NCBI GenBank assembly: GCA_900754255.1
Contig: CAAECI010000002.1
Span: forward strand, 1 to 43,989
Length of the DNA: 43,989 bases
Source of the DNA: an uncultured Succinivibrio sp.
Lineage (GTDB): Bacteria; Pseudomonadota; Gammaproteobacteria; Enterobacterales; Succinivibrionaceae
Direction of reading: 5' to 3'
Shown here: in pieces, positions 8,974 to 17,148 of the stretch
Layout: the number at the start of each line of letters is the position of its first letter
How positions within the stretch are numbered: the stretch's first letter is position 1
Position numbers and translations under genes: made by a program
The notes under the pieces: generated by a model
Seen by the model: only the letters and a program-made list of their open reading frames with translations
Told to the model about the DNA's origin: nothing
The model's database searches: none

Positions 8974-9080
8974 AAAATCCTTTCCCTTCTCTTAAGTTAT
9001 CGCAGGCAAATTAGGACCTCGAGGATTTTTCAAAGAAAAAGTCTGGTCCCAAGCACCTTATGTACTTTGTTTGCCCAGTA

Positions 9081-9089
9081 GTATTAGCA
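9081..9089 (-). promoter_or_regulatory. Possible extended -10 promoter for coaE
   Basis: On the minus strand the sequence reads TGCTAATAC, a TG-N extended -10 (TAATAC) about 110 bases before the coaE ATG. No convincing -35 is seen. This is a visual match only. Confidence 0.25.
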
Positions 9090-9114
9090 TAGTTCAAAAA
9101 CATACGAAGGTGGA

Positions 9115-9165
9115 GCGTTGTACACCGCAATATCGGTCAGTTTTCCTGATTGCGGTGTAAAGCGC
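9115..9165. repeat. Strong imperfect stem-loop in the coaE-lipoprotein intergenic region
   Basis: Arms at 9115-9131 and 9149-9165 are 17 bases long, with an uninterrupted 11-bp core (TACACCGCAAT / ATTGCGGTGTA) plus one G-U pair and one mismatch in the outer part. The 17-base loop can form a further CAG/CTG pairing. There is no T run on either side, so it is not an ordinary terminator. It could be a protein operator with two half-sites, a structured leader, or part of a small RNA. Confidence 0.6.
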
Positions 9166-9198
9166 CGAAATGGAGGCAAAGTCTGGGACAATAGACGC

Positions 9199-9204
9199 TA
9201 TAAT
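9199..9204 (+). promoter_or_regulatory. Consensus -10 box for the lipoprotein-xerC genes
   Basis: A perfect TATAAT lies 43 bases before the lipoprotein ATG. The -35 region is poor, so an activator may be needed. The start point would fall near 9211, downstream of the 9115-9165 stem-loop. Confidence 0.4.
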
Positions 9205-9246
9205 TTCCTATTATGGAATGGAACTGTATTTTTTTAAGGGAAAGAC

Positions 9247-9726
9247 ATGAAAATCAATAAATTGCATAGAATGATTATTTTATGCTTGACGGGAATGTCA
9301 TTACTCAGCGCCTGCGGATCGACACCGCAGGAGGTCAAATCCGTTGCTACGGAGCATGCTTTGTATTTGCGCGGAGATATGAATGATTATTCCGTATCCG
9401 AAACCTACCGTTTAAAAAGCTCGGCTCAGGGACTGTGCACCGAGGCGGCATTACATGCCGATTGGTCGCCGTATCATTTTAAATTTGCCGATCCGGATTG
9501 GACCTCTGGAAGCAATTACGGCTATGCCATGCCGCCCGGAGTTTTGGAAATGCATTCCCGCGACGTGAAATTAAATCCCGACTCCAGATTTGAGGATCTT
9601 ACGCTTAAGATCAGAAGCGACGGGATCTACCGTTTTTGCCTTATCAAAAAGAGTGACGGATATTATGCCTCCGTGTCGAAGGTAGCCGACGGTGATGAAA
9701 AAAACTTTGCGACTAATTTGAAATAA
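9247..9726 (+). CDS. Small lipoprotein with carbohydrate-binding-like fold (putative)
   Basis: The function is not known. The 159-residue protein begins with a lipoprotein signal peptide whose lipobox LLSAC gives lipidated Cys23. The mature part contains YLRGDMNDYS (about 41-50) and FKFADPDW, a spacing reminiscent of the beta-sandwich modules (CBM48/CBM20-like) attached to amylases and pullulanases, where xVRGxxNxW and FKxAxxDW recur. This resemblance is from memory and no catalytic domain is present. The ribosome binding site AAGGGAAAG is good. It is followed after 26 bases by xerC. The residue after Cys23 is Gly rather than Asp, which favours outer-membrane sorting. Confidence 0.6.
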   Translation: MKINKLHRMIILCLTGMSLLSACGSTPQEVKSVATEHALYLRGDMNDYSVSETYRLKSSAQGLCTEAALHADWSPYHFKFADPDWTSGSNYGYAMPPGVLEMHSRDVKLNPDSRFEDLTLKIRSDGIYRFCLIKKSDGYYASVSKVADGDEKNFATNLK

Positions 9727-9752
9727 GATCTTTGACTGCAAGGGTGAAAACA

Positions 9753-10652
9753 ATGGATCCTGCGGCGGTGCTCATCAGATTTCGCGATTATCTGATGCTG
9801 GAAAGAGGCTTGGCGGAGGCTACGGTTGCGGCTTATTCCTCCGACGTGAGGATATTTCTGAACTATGCAGAAAAAACAAGCGGTCATACGGCGGAGGATT
9901 TTACCGGCGAGGATATAGAAAACAGCCTTATTGAATGCGGAGACAACGAATCCGGATCGGCGGCGCGTTTTTTATGTTCCATGCGCTCGTTTTGTGCTTT
10001 TTTAAGGGATGAAACGATACGAGAGGACGATCCCTGTGCTCGTATAGAAAATCCCAAAATTGTACGAGCCCTGCCAACCGTTATGAGTGAGGAGTGCGTC
10101 GAGTCCTTCTTAAACGCACCTGATCTCAATACGCATACGGGACTTCGTGATCGGGCCATGCTTGAGACCGTGTACGGTTCCGGCTTGCGTGTCAGCGAGC
10201 TGGTGGGACTGCGCTTTGAAAACCTGAACCTCACCGACGGTTTTTTACTGATCCGCGGAAAAGGCGGAAAGGAGCGCATGATCCCGCTTGATGAAAACGC
10301 ATGTTATTGGATTGATACCTACATCAACACCCTGAGGGCACAAAGAGATCCCAAGCACGTATGTCCCTTTGTATTTCTGTCTGCAAAATATGCGCAGGGG
10401 CCGAGACCCATGACGCGCATTGCCTTTTGGTATAGGATCAAAGCCTATGCTACGGAGCTTGGGATCCTTCAGGACATAACCCCGCATACCTTCAGACACG
10501 CGTTTGCAACCCATCTTTTAAATCATGACGCCGATCTGCGTACGGTTCAAATGTTGCTCGGACACTCCAATCTCACTACCACGCAGATCTACACTCATGT
10601 AGCTACCAAGCGTATGCATGAAATCTATGATCGCTGTCATCCTCGCGCCTGA
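9753..10652 (+). CDS. xerC: Tyrosine recombinase XerC
   Basis: XerC with XerD resolves chromosome dimers at dif beside the septum. The catalytic residues of tyrosine recombinases are all visible: Arg146 in SGLRVSEL, Lys170 in GKGGKE, His245 and Arg248 in HTFRH, His271 in LGHSN and the nucleophile Tyr280 in QIYTH. The N-terminal SAM-like core-binding domain covers about 1-105. I chose the ATG at 9753, preceded by AAGGGTG, over the upstream TTG at 9732; this gives 299 residues, as in E. coli XerC (298). XerD is a close alternative. The usual dapF and yigB neighbours are absent. Confidence 0.88.
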   Translation: MDPAAVLIRFRDYLMLERGLAEATVAAYSSDVRIFLNYAEKTSGHTAEDFTGEDIENSLIECGDNESGSAARFLCSMRSFCAFLRDETIREDDPCARIENPKIVRALPTVMSEECVESFLNAPDLNTHTGLRDRAMLETVYGSGLRVSELVGLRFENLNLTDGFLLIRGKGGKERMIPLDENACYWIDTYINTLRAQRDPKHVCPFVFLSAKYAQGPRPMTRIAFWYRIKAYATELGILQDITPHTFRHAFATHLLNHDADLRTVQMLLGHSNLTTTQIYTHVATKRMHEIYDRCHPRA

Positions 10653-10670
10653 GGATCGGAGATTTGTTAC

Positions 10671-11579
10671 ATGCGCCTATCCTATCGTACGCTGTTTAAA
10701 ACTCCCTCGGGGCTTGAATATCTACATTTGCAGGGCGGCGGTAAGGATATTCTGAGCGTACAAGGGGCGGTCTCTGCGGAGGGGCGGATTCGCCGCGTTT
10801 ATGCCTGCGGGATGAGATTGCTTCAGGCCTCTCCTGATTCGTCACTAAATCCGGTCGCCTGTGTCGGCAACGCAGACGGTTTTAATGCCGTATTTGAGGG
10901 GGTATTGGGCGGTCCTCTGCGCGAATTTCTAAGACACGCTCCCGCCTCTTTGCAGTATGCGCAGGGAAAAAGGACGGGACGACTTTTACGGGCTTTTCAT
11001 TCGGGGCCGCTTTCGGTTCGGCAAAGGAAAAAGGCTTCGGATCGGCAGAGCAAATTACTTGAGCGTTTGGCTCTGTATATATCGAGTATGCCGCATTTTA
11101 ATGGAGATGAGGCGGCCGTAAAGCTCATATCCTCAAGATTCGGACATTACGACTGCAATCGTCCCTGCATGCGTTTTGGACAGCTGCGCCATGATCGTAT
11201 TTACGTTAAGGGCGATCTCTCGATAGTGTTTCTGCCTTCGTCTACCTTAGGTCCCGGGGATGCCAGTGAGGATTTTGCACTTATGGAATGCATGAGTGCC
11301 GGTATTTTCCCGATCTTTTGTGCAGGTGTTGTCGACGGATATTTCCAAGGAGAGATCCCCGCAGATTTCTTTAGTGATTTAGCCCTGCAAAGTGCTCTGT
11401 ATGCGCTGTGGAAATGCGGAAAATATGCATCGGCAAGTCCCAAGGCCTTCAAGCTGATGCAACGAGAGTTCGATCGTATCGCTGCGGATTTTTCTCTATT
11501 TAAGGAAAGCATCCCTTTGTGGTACGTTGCCGGGGCTACTCAAAAGGCTCGGCAGGAGGCGTTGCGCTCGGGCCTTTAA
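10671..11579 (+). CDS. Unrecognised protein with glycosyltransferase-like C-terminal half
   Basis: I do not recognise this 302-residue protein. It has no signal peptide or membrane segment, so it should be cytoplasmic. Residues about 185-228 read FLPSS, then EDFALMECMSAG, then FPIFCAGVVDG. This layout resembles the nucleotide-sugar-binding region of GT-B enzymes such as GT4/GT5 (ExFGLxxLEAMxxG, PIV, GG). The spacing between the two acidic residues is shorter than the canonical E-x7-E, and the protein is too short for a complete two-domain GT-B enzyme. It begins 18 bases after xerC with a GGAG ribosome binding site, so it is probably co-transcribed. The sequence appears diverged rather than frameshifted. 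Confidence 0.5.
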   Translation: MRLSYRTLFKTPSGLEYLHLQGGGKDILSVQGAVSAEGRIRRVYACGMRLLQASPDSSLNPVACVGNADGFNAVFEGVLGGPLREFLRHAPASLQYAQGKRTGRLLRAFHSGPLSVRQRKKASDRQSKLLERLALYISSMPHFNGDEAAVKLISSRFGHYDCNRPCMRFGQLRHDRIYVKGDLSIVFLPSSTLGPGDASEDFALMECMSAGIFPIFCAGVVDGYFQGEIPADFFSDLALQSALYALWKCGKYASASPKAFKLMQREFDRIAADFSLFKESIPLWYVAGATQKARQEALRSGL

Positions 11580-11613
11580 AAAGTAAAAGCAGCTTTGAGA
11601 GTGAAGATGACGA

Positions 11614-12375
11614 TCAGGAATTTTGGTACCAGCGATCGGATATAAGATCGGCCACACGTTGAAGCTTAAGTTTGTATTCCTCATATATTTCGTCGGGAAA
11701 GCGCGGAGCGGGACCCTTGAGACAAATCGCCCCCAGCAGACCGTGGATAGGGTTTAATACCGGTACGGCTATTCCCTTGATCCCGTATTCGTATTCCATG
11801 TTATCTACGGCATATCCGTTTTTTCTTACCCTTGTGATCTCCTCGCACAGCATTTCTGGATCGGTGATGGTGTTTTCGGTATATTTTTTAAGGTTCGAGC
11901 GACAAACGCACTCGAGCTCATCATCAGGCGAGTAGGCAAGCAAAACCTTCCCGAGCACGTCGCAATGAGGGCTTAGGGTAAGACCCACCACGGGCTTTGC
12001 AGCTATTGCACTTGAGGGAAAGGCTCCGCACAAATAAAGAACCTTATCTTGATACAGGGTTGCAAAATAGGACAGCTCGCCGCTGCTTTCGCTTAATTGA
12101 CGTAAAACGGTTCCGAGCATGTCGTTGAAACCGAAGCGCTGACGTACGTGATGAGAAAGCTGCACGAATTTGAGCGATAAAGCGTATTTTTTGGTTTCCG
12201 GATCCTGCTCGACGTAACCGAAATTTTCACAGGTTGCCAGAAGATTGTGAATATTGCTTTTGAACATTCCAAGCCCCTCGGCAAGCTCGGATACCCCGTA
12301 CCAGTTTTTCTCTCCCGACATGTATTCGATTAATTGGAATGCCTTGGCCACGGTGGAAACAATTTTAGCCGCCAT
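11614..12375 (-). CDS. IclR-family transcriptional regulator
   Basis: The 253-residue protein has the IclR layout: an N-terminal winged helix-turn-helix (about 8-70, with VSELAEGLGMFKSNIHNLL) and a C-terminal GAF-like effector domain (about 80-250) that binds small carboxylates or aromatics in known members. It is transcribed away from the flavoprotein/TRAP genes, and the 252-base shared region carries a CRP site and a palindrome, so it is very probably their local regulator. The effector is unknown but is expected to be the TRAP substrate or a derivative. Confidence 0.88.
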   Translation of the reverse strand: MAAKIVSTVAKAFQLIEYMSGEKNWYGVSELAEGLGMFKSNIHNLLATCENFGYVEQDPETKKYALSLKFVQLSHHVRQRFGFNDMLGTVLRQLSESSGELSYFATLYQDKVLYLCGAFPSSAIAAKPVVGLTLSPHCDVLGKVLLAYSPDDELECVCRSNLKKYTENTITDPEMLCEEITRVRKNGYAVDNMEYEYGIKGIAVPVLNPIHGLLGAICLKGPAPRFPDEIYEEYKLKLQRVADLISDRWYQNS

Positions 12376-12495
12376 CTGTAATACCTAATTTTCCTTTTTT
12401 CTTTGAGCTTTTTTTATTGATCTTTGCATACAAGCAATTAACGCACTTTGAAGATCCGAAAGTTTTTGAAAGATCTTTAAGTGACATTTCAGAAC

Positions 12496-12511
12496 TGTGA
12501 AAAAGATCACA
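12496..12511. promoter_or_regulatory. CRP binding site before the flavoprotein/TRAP operon
   Basis: The site is TGTGA-N6-TCACA with both half-sites perfect. It is centred at 12503.5, about 124 bases before the oxidoreductase start. A TATATT hexamer at 12533-12538 would act as a -10 and place the site near -41, a class II arrangement. Catabolite activation of the operon is inferred. Confidence 0.75.
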
Positions 12512-12559
12512 TCCTAAAAGAGCTCGGTTTTTTATATTGATTATAAATAATAAAACAGC

Positions 12560-12576
12560 GTTCTAAATTATAGAAC
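12560..12576. promoter_or_regulatory. Palindrome, candidate IclR-family operator
   Basis: GTTCTA (12560-12565), a 5-base AT spacer, and TAGAAC (12571-12576) form a perfect 6-bp inverted repeat. It lies just downstream of the likely start point and 50 bases before the oxidoreductase gene. Size and symmetry suit an IclR dimer site, and the position suits repression of the plus-strand operon. Confidence 0.5.
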
Positions 12577-12627
12577 AAAGAAATAGCGGATCAATACCGT
12601 TCTCATTTGGAAAATCGGAGTTAAAAA

Positions 12628-14145
12628 ATGGGATTCGAATTTAAAGCAAATTATGATGTGATTGTTGTGGGTGGCGGCCCGGCCGGTATTATGGCGGCCT
12701 TAGCTTCTGCCAAGGCCGGCGCTAAGACTTTGCTGGTGGAAAGATTGGGCTTTTTAGGCGGTACCGCTACTAATTCCGTGATCGGTCCCATCTCTCCCTT
12801 TCATTTCGGTGACGAGCAGGTGATCAACGGTATTCCGCAGAACTTTATGGACGAGCTGATGGTCTCAGGCGGTAGCCCCGGCCACTTGAAAACTCTTGAT
12901 CCCTACGGTTCGGGAGCCTCGCTCGGATTCTATGATCGCGAAAAATACAAATATGTCGCACAGGAAATGATGGTGAAGGCCGGCGTGGATATTTTGTTCC
13001 ACACCTTTGTGCGCAGCGTGGTTAAATCCGGCAATACCGTCACCGGATTGGTGGTTTCCTCACGTGAGAAGGACTTTACCTTCTCCTGCAAGCAGGTTGT
13101 GGATTGCACTGGCGACGGAGACGTAGCAGTCAAAGCCGGAGAAGAGTTCGTTTTCGGTGATGAGGTTACTCACAAGGCTCAGCCCGGTTCCTCCATGTTT
13201 GAGATGGCGGACGTGGACGTCGAGAAGACCTATAACTATATAGTAAACAATCCCGAGGACTTCGAATTTAAGACCGATTGCGTTCCTCTTAAGCCCTACA
13301 GTGATCGTCTGAAGCAGCATTATTTCGTGGCTCAGGGCTTTAAAAAGCTGGTGAAAAAGGCCATAGAAAATCATGATCTGAGCTTCGGTCGCGACAGTGT
13401 GATCATTTTAAACGGCGTGCACCCGGGCTCCATCCACTTCAATGCCACCCGCGTTACCGGCTATGATCTTGCCGATACCGAGCAACGTGCTTGGGCTGAA
13501 ATCGACGGACGTCGTCAGATAGAATCCGTATCCGAGTTTATGATCAAGTACGTTCCGGGCTTTGAGAATGCCTGGGTCAACGATACCTCCAATGAGGTAG
13601 GAGCCCGTGAAACCCGTCATATCAAGGGCGTCTATACCTTAACTGCCGATGACTGCCTCAACGGCCGTAAGTTTGAGGATGTGGTTTCCAGAGGTTATTT
13701 CCCTATGGACGTACACAATCCCGACGGTGCAGCCGGTTACAGAACCGACGGCCACGGCGGGAGCTGGACCGATCTGAAGGATACCTACGATATTCCTCTG
13801 CGTTGTTTGGTTCCTGCCCATATTGACGGCTTGGTGTTGAGCGGGCGCAGCATTTCCGGACAATCTCAGGCAGCCGGATCCTACAGAACTCAGGGAGGCA
13901 TCATGGGCATAGGTCAGGCCTCGGGTGTAGTGGCGGCGGTTGCGGCACTCACCGGTGTTCAGCCCAGAGCCTTGGATGTTAAGAGGGTTCAGGACAAGCT
14001 TGTATCCTTCGGAGCCTCGGTTTGGCGCGATGAAGAGCGTAAGGCCAAAGAGGAGGCACATGCCAGGGCCTGTGTTAAGGAATACATGAAGACCCGCAGC
14101 AAGTGGATCACGGACCCCGAAATTTTGAAAAGCTATCAGGATTAA
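12628..14145 (+). CDS. FAD-dependent oxidoreductase (FAD_oxidored, PF12831-like)
   Basis: The 505-residue flavoprotein has an N-terminal dinucleotide fold with GGGPAG at 15-20 and the ribose-binding Glu38. This is followed by LGFLGGTATNS, a segment characteristic of the FAD_oxidored family. The family signature GARETRHIKG and the stretch YFPMDVHNPDG are also present. There is no signal peptide, so it acts in the cytoplasm. It lacks the fumarate-reductase family layout. Its substrate is unknown. Since it is the first gene of an operon with a TRAP carboxylate importer and an IclR regulator, it most likely oxidises or reduces the imported acid or a product of it. Confidence 0.82.
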   Translation: MGFEFKANYDVIVVGGGPAGIMAALASAKAGAKTLLVERLGFLGGTATNSVIGPISPFHFGDEQVINGIPQNFMDELMVSGGSPGHLKTLDPYGSGASLGFYDREKYKYVAQEMMVKAGVDILFHTFVRSVVKSGNTVTGLVVSSREKDFTFSCKQVVDCTGDGDVAVKAGEEFVFGDEVTHKAQPGSSMFEMADVDVEKTYNYIVNNPEDFEFKTDCVPLKPYSDRLKQHYFVAQGFKKLVKKAIENHDLSFGRDSVIILNGVHPGSIHFNATRVTGYDLADTEQRAWAEIDGRRQIESVSEFMIKYVPGFENAWVNDTSNEVGARETRHIKGVYTLTADDCLNGRKFEDVVSRGYFPMDVHNPDGAAGYRTDGHGGSWTDLKDTYDIPLRCLVPAHIDGLVLSGRSISGQSQAAGSYRTQGGIMGIGQASGVVAAVAALTGVQPRALDVKRVQDKLVSFGASVWRDEERKAKEEAHARACVKEYMKTRSKWITDPEILKSYQD

Positions 14146-14154
14146 TCAAAGTTG

Positions 14155-14181
14155 GGAGGGAGATTAAGAAATCTCCCCTCC
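14155..14181 (+). other. Intercistronic hairpin before the TRAP binding-protein gene
   Basis: An 11-bp stem with a single bulged C (14155-14165 with 14170-14181, loop AAGA) lies between the oxidoreductase and dctP-like genes. It has no T run. Such structures often protect transcripts of highly expressed solute-binding proteins from 3' exonucleases or partly attenuate transcription. Confidence 0.6.
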
Positions 14182-14224
14182 ATAAAACAAGGTTCACAAA
14201 CAAACTTATACTAAGGTGATAAAT

Positions 14225-15217
14225 ATGAATAAGTTCACAAAATCAATGTTAGCCGTAAGCGTAGCCGCCATAGCCTTTGCCGCATCCTCCGCGGCCATGG
14301 GATCTGAGATCAATCTTACTTTGGCCCATGCTCTTAACGAGACCCACTCGGCACACGTTGCCATGAAGGAAATGGCAGATCTCATCAATAAGAATTCCGA
14401 CGGTCGCATTGAGGTACAGATATTCCCCAACGGTCAGATGGGTACTGCCGCAGAAACTCTGGAGATGTGCATGACCGGCGATCTGTCCATGGTGCATGTC
14501 GGAGCTCCGCAGCTTGGAACCTATGATGATGCCTATCACGTGTTCGGTCTGCCTTATCTGTTTAAGGATAAGGACGAGTATTACAAGGTGATGCAGTCAA
14601 AAGCTATGCAGGATTTCTTCTACTCGACTGCAGATAAAGGCTTTGTTACCTTGAATTTCCTCTCCTCAGGCGATCGCAATTTCTACACCCCTAAAAAGGC
14701 CATTAAAGCTCCTGCCGATCTTAAGGGCATGAAGATCCGTGTTCAGGATATGAAGACCCAAATCGACATGGTCAAGGCTATGGGCGGTACCCCCGTCGCC
14801 ATGGGCTACGGTGAAGTGTATACAGCCTTGCAAACGGGCGTGATCGACGGAACCGAGAATAATGTTCTGTCGCTTACCGAGGCCAATCACGGAGAGATTT
14901 GCAAGGTATATTCCATGGACGGTCATGCCATGATCCCCGATGCCATCGTCATGAACGGAGAGGCCTGGAAGTCTCTGTCTGAGGCTGATCAGAAGATCAT
15001 TCGTGACGCCGCCACCGAGGCTATGCAGCACCAGCTCGTAGCTTGGGACAAGGCTACCGACGAAGCCATTGCCAAGGCCAAGACCATGGGAGTTGAATTC
15101 GTAACCGGTATCGATAAGAAGCCCTTTATAGATGCGACCGAGTCGGTACGCGCCAAATATGCAGAAGAGTTCCCTGGCGTGAAGAAGATGCTGGAGCTTA
15201 TCGCAAGCGCCAAATAA
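14225..15217 (+). CDS. TRAP transporter periplasmic solute-binding protein (DctP-like)
   Basis: This is a periplasmic receptor of a tripartite ATP-independent transporter; it captures an organic anion and delivers it to the DctQ/DctM membrane pair. The signal peptide (about 1-27) and the DctP family pattern are visible: AHALNETHSAHVA, then GRIEVQIFPNGQMG, then GMKIRVQD containing the conserved carboxylate-binding Arg, then GEVYTALQTGVIDGTENN. I chose the ATG at 14225 because AAGGTGA lies five bases upstream; an in-frame GTG at 14216 falls inside that site. It is flanked on both sides by hairpins that may raise its mRNA level over its neighbours. The ligand cannot be read from sequence. Confidence 0.92.
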   Translation: MNKFTKSMLAVSVAAIAFAASSAAMGSEINLTLAHALNETHSAHVAMKEMADLINKNSDGRIEVQIFPNGQMGTAAETLEMCMTGDLSMVHVGAPQLGTYDDAYHVFGLPYLFKDKDEYYKVMQSKAMQDFFYSTADKGFVTLNFLSSGDRNFYTPKKAIKAPADLKGMKIRVQDMKTQIDMVKAMGGTPVAMGYGEVYTALQTGVIDGTENNVLSLTEANHGEICKVYSMDGHAMIPDAIVMNGEAWKSLSEADQKIIRDAATEAMQHQLVAWDKATDEAIAKAKTMGVEFVTGIDKKPFIDATESVRAKYAEEFPGVKKMLELIASAK

Positions 15218-15251
15218 TTACAAAGTACTGAGCTCATACAGTACCCCTGAG

Positions 15252-15285
15252 ACGGCATAGCCTGTTGATTTTCAGGTTATGCCGT
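15252..15285 (+). other. Intercistronic hairpin after the TRAP binding-protein gene
   Basis: A 13-bp stem (15252-15264 with 15273-15285, one G-U pair, loop TTGATTTT) lies between the dctP-like and dctQ-like genes. It is not followed by a T run. It is a likely mRNA stabiliser or partial attenuator that lowers expression of the membrane subunits relative to the binding protein. Confidence 0.65.
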
Positions 15286-15307
15286 TGTAAGTACAAACGA
15301 GGTTGTC

Positions 15308-15808
15308 ATGTTGGAAAAGATGATTGAGCTGAGACACAAAATGTCGGCATTATGCGGCTATATTGCGGCATTGCTATTGCTGACCATGTGCCTTTTAGTT
15401 TTATATCAAGTGTTTACGCGATATGTGTTAAACGATCCCGCCGCCTTTACGGAGGAGATCGTTCGCTACATGCTTATTTGGACCGGCTTCGTCGGTGCTG
15501 CCGCCGCTTTCGGATCCAGACAGCATATGGCGCTAATGTATGTAGTTGAAAGCGTAAGTCCGCGCAAAAAAGTTTTTATGATGGTGTTTACGGATGCGAT
15601 CGTGTTGTTCATCGCCGTCTTCGTAATGCTTATAGGTGGCGTACAAAATGCTCTCGGAGCTGCCAACGCCTTCTCTCCTCTGCTCGGTATATCAAGAGCT
15701 TTTGTTTATTCTGTAGCTCCGGTTTCGGCTTTATTCGTGATCGTCATTCAGGTGATCAATATTTTTGAAGATCTGCATCTTAACGATACTAAGGAGAGTG
15801 AAAAATGA
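15308..15808 (+). CDS. TRAP transporter small membrane subunit (DctQ-like)
   Basis: The 166-residue protein has four predicted transmembrane helices (about 15-37, 52-72, 90-112 and 130-152), as is usual for DctQ. The family motif is recognisable in FTRYVLNDPAAFTEEIVRYMLIW (given here in part: Arg-Tyr-Val-Leu-Asn, then Glu-Glu). It forms the inner-membrane complex with the large subunit, whose ATG overlaps its stop codon (ATGA at 15805-15808). Confidence 0.88.
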   Translation: MLEKMIELRHKMSALCGYIAALLLLTMCLLVLYQVFTRYVLNDPAAFTEEIVRYMLIWTGFVGAAAAFGSRQHMALMYVVESVSPRKKVFMMVFTDAIVLFIAVFVMLIGGVQNALGAANAFSPLLGISRAFVYSVAPVSALFVIVIQVINIFEDLHLNDTKESEK

Positions 15809-17109
15809 GTATCGGACTTGCCATATTGCTGTTATTCGGCTTGTTTTTTGTCCTGCTTTTCTTAGGATGCCCGATCTCCGTCGGCTTGGTAGCGGCCTCT
15901 CTTTTCACCGCTTTAACCGTTCAGCCTTGGGGTTCCATATGTCCGCTCATTATGAAAAAAATGAACGGAGGTGTGGAAAACTTTTCCCTATTGGCCTTCC
16001 CTCTCTTTATTCTGGCCGGTAATTTGATGAACAACGGCGGGATTGCCAATCGTTTGGTTGCCTTTGCCAAGCTGTTCGTAGGTAGAATTCCCGGATCTCT
16101 TGCTCACGCCAACGTGGTCGGAAACATGCTGTTCGGATCGTTGTCAGGTTCCTCAGTTGCGGCCTGCTCGGCCATGGGCGGATGCATTTACCCCATTCAA
16201 AAACGTGAGGGCTATGATCCGGCGTTTGCCGCCTCGGTAAATATAGCCTCGGCCCCGTCCGGAATGCTGATCCCGCCCTCAAACGGCTTCATTATCTATG
16301 CAACCGTAGTCGGAGGTACCTCCATCTCAGCCCTGTTCATGGCCGGCTATGTGCCTGGGATCCTGATGGGACTCGGTACCATGCTCGTAGCTTACATATA
16401 TGCCAAAAGACATAATTACAAGGTATCGGGCGGTCAGTCCCTGAGCATTTGGATCAAGACTTCGTTGGAGGCTATTCCAAGCCTGCTCATGATTGTCGTG
16501 GTCATAGGCGGTATTGTGGGAGGTATCTTCACGGCCACGGAGGCTGCCGGAGTAAGCGTTTTATACTGCTTCATACTCTCTCTGCTCTATCGCAGTATTT
16601 CGGTCAAATCCTTTATCAGGATCCTCGTGGAAAGTGCCGTGATCAGTGCGGTAATTCTTTTCCTCATCTCCGCCTCGACGGCCATGTCCTATGTGATGGT
16701 GCGTACGGGAATTCCGGGGGCCATCAGCAAGGCCATATTGTCCGTAAGTGACAATATGATAGTAATTCTGTTGCTTATCAACGTGCTGCTCTTGGTGATC
16801 GGAATGTTTATGGACATGACTCCGGCCATTTTGATCTTCGTGCCCATATTTTGGCCCATAGTACATTCCTTCGGCATGACCTCCATTCAATTCGGAACCA
16901 TGCTGATTTACAACCTGTGTATAGGAGCAATGACCCCGCCCGTAGGTTCGGTTCTGTTCGTCGGCTGCGGAATAACCAAGCTCAAGATAGAGCAGGTCTC
17001 CAAGATGTTGCTTCCTTATTTCCTGATGCTCATCTTGATATTGCTTCTCATTACCTACATCCCGGCCTTGTCCGAGGCTCTGCCCAGAGCACTGGGGCTT
17101 ATGGGATAG
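15805..17109 (+). CDS. TRAP transporter large permease (DctM-like)
   Basis: The 434-residue permease is almost entirely hydrophobic, with about 12 membrane segments, and belongs to the DctM/ion-transporter superfamily. It carries out sodium-driven symport of the acid handed over by the binding protein. Family features include FPLFILAGNLMNNGG (about 69-83), GSLSGSSVAACSAMG, IPPSNGFIIYATVVGG and, near the C-terminus, MDMTPAILIFVPIF and GAMTPPVGSVLFV. It is translationally coupled to the DctQ-like gene and followed by a strong terminator. Confidence 0.93.
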   Translation: MSIGLAILLLFGLFFVLLFLGCPISVGLVAASLFTALTVQPWGSICPLIMKKMNGGVENFSLLAFPLFILAGNLMNNGGIANRLVAFAKLFVGRIPGSLAHANVVGNMLFGSLSGSSVAACSAMGGCIYPIQKREGYDPAFAASVNIASAPSGMLIPPSNGFIIYATVVGGTSISALFMAGYVPGILMGLGTMLVAYIYAKRHNYKVSGGQSLSIWIKTSLEAIPSLLMIVVVIGGIVGGIFTATEAAGVSVLYCFILSLLYRSISVKSFIRILVESAVISAVILFLISASTAMSYVMVRTGIPGAISKAILSVSDNMIVILLLINVLLLVIGMFMDMTPAILIFVPIFWPIVHSFGMTSIQFGTMLIYNLCIGAMTPPVGSVLFVGCGITKLKIEQVSKMLLPYFLMLILILLLITYIPALSEALPRALGLMG

Positions 17110-17148
17110 CAGCTGAATTGTCAATTTAATCCTCCTTGTTTGTTATGT

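Noticed and set aside
9170..9250. A 26-codon frame whose stop overlaps the lipoprotein start (ATGA), like a coupled leader peptide
   Set aside because: It has no Shine-Dalgarno, and the best -10 (TATAAT, 9199-9204) lies inside it, so the transcript from that promoter would not contain its start.
16561..17124. Minus-strand open frame of 187 codons inside the DctM-like gene
   Set aside because: Its His/Gln/Tyr-rich composition is the mirror image of a hydrophobic membrane protein; no start signals are present.
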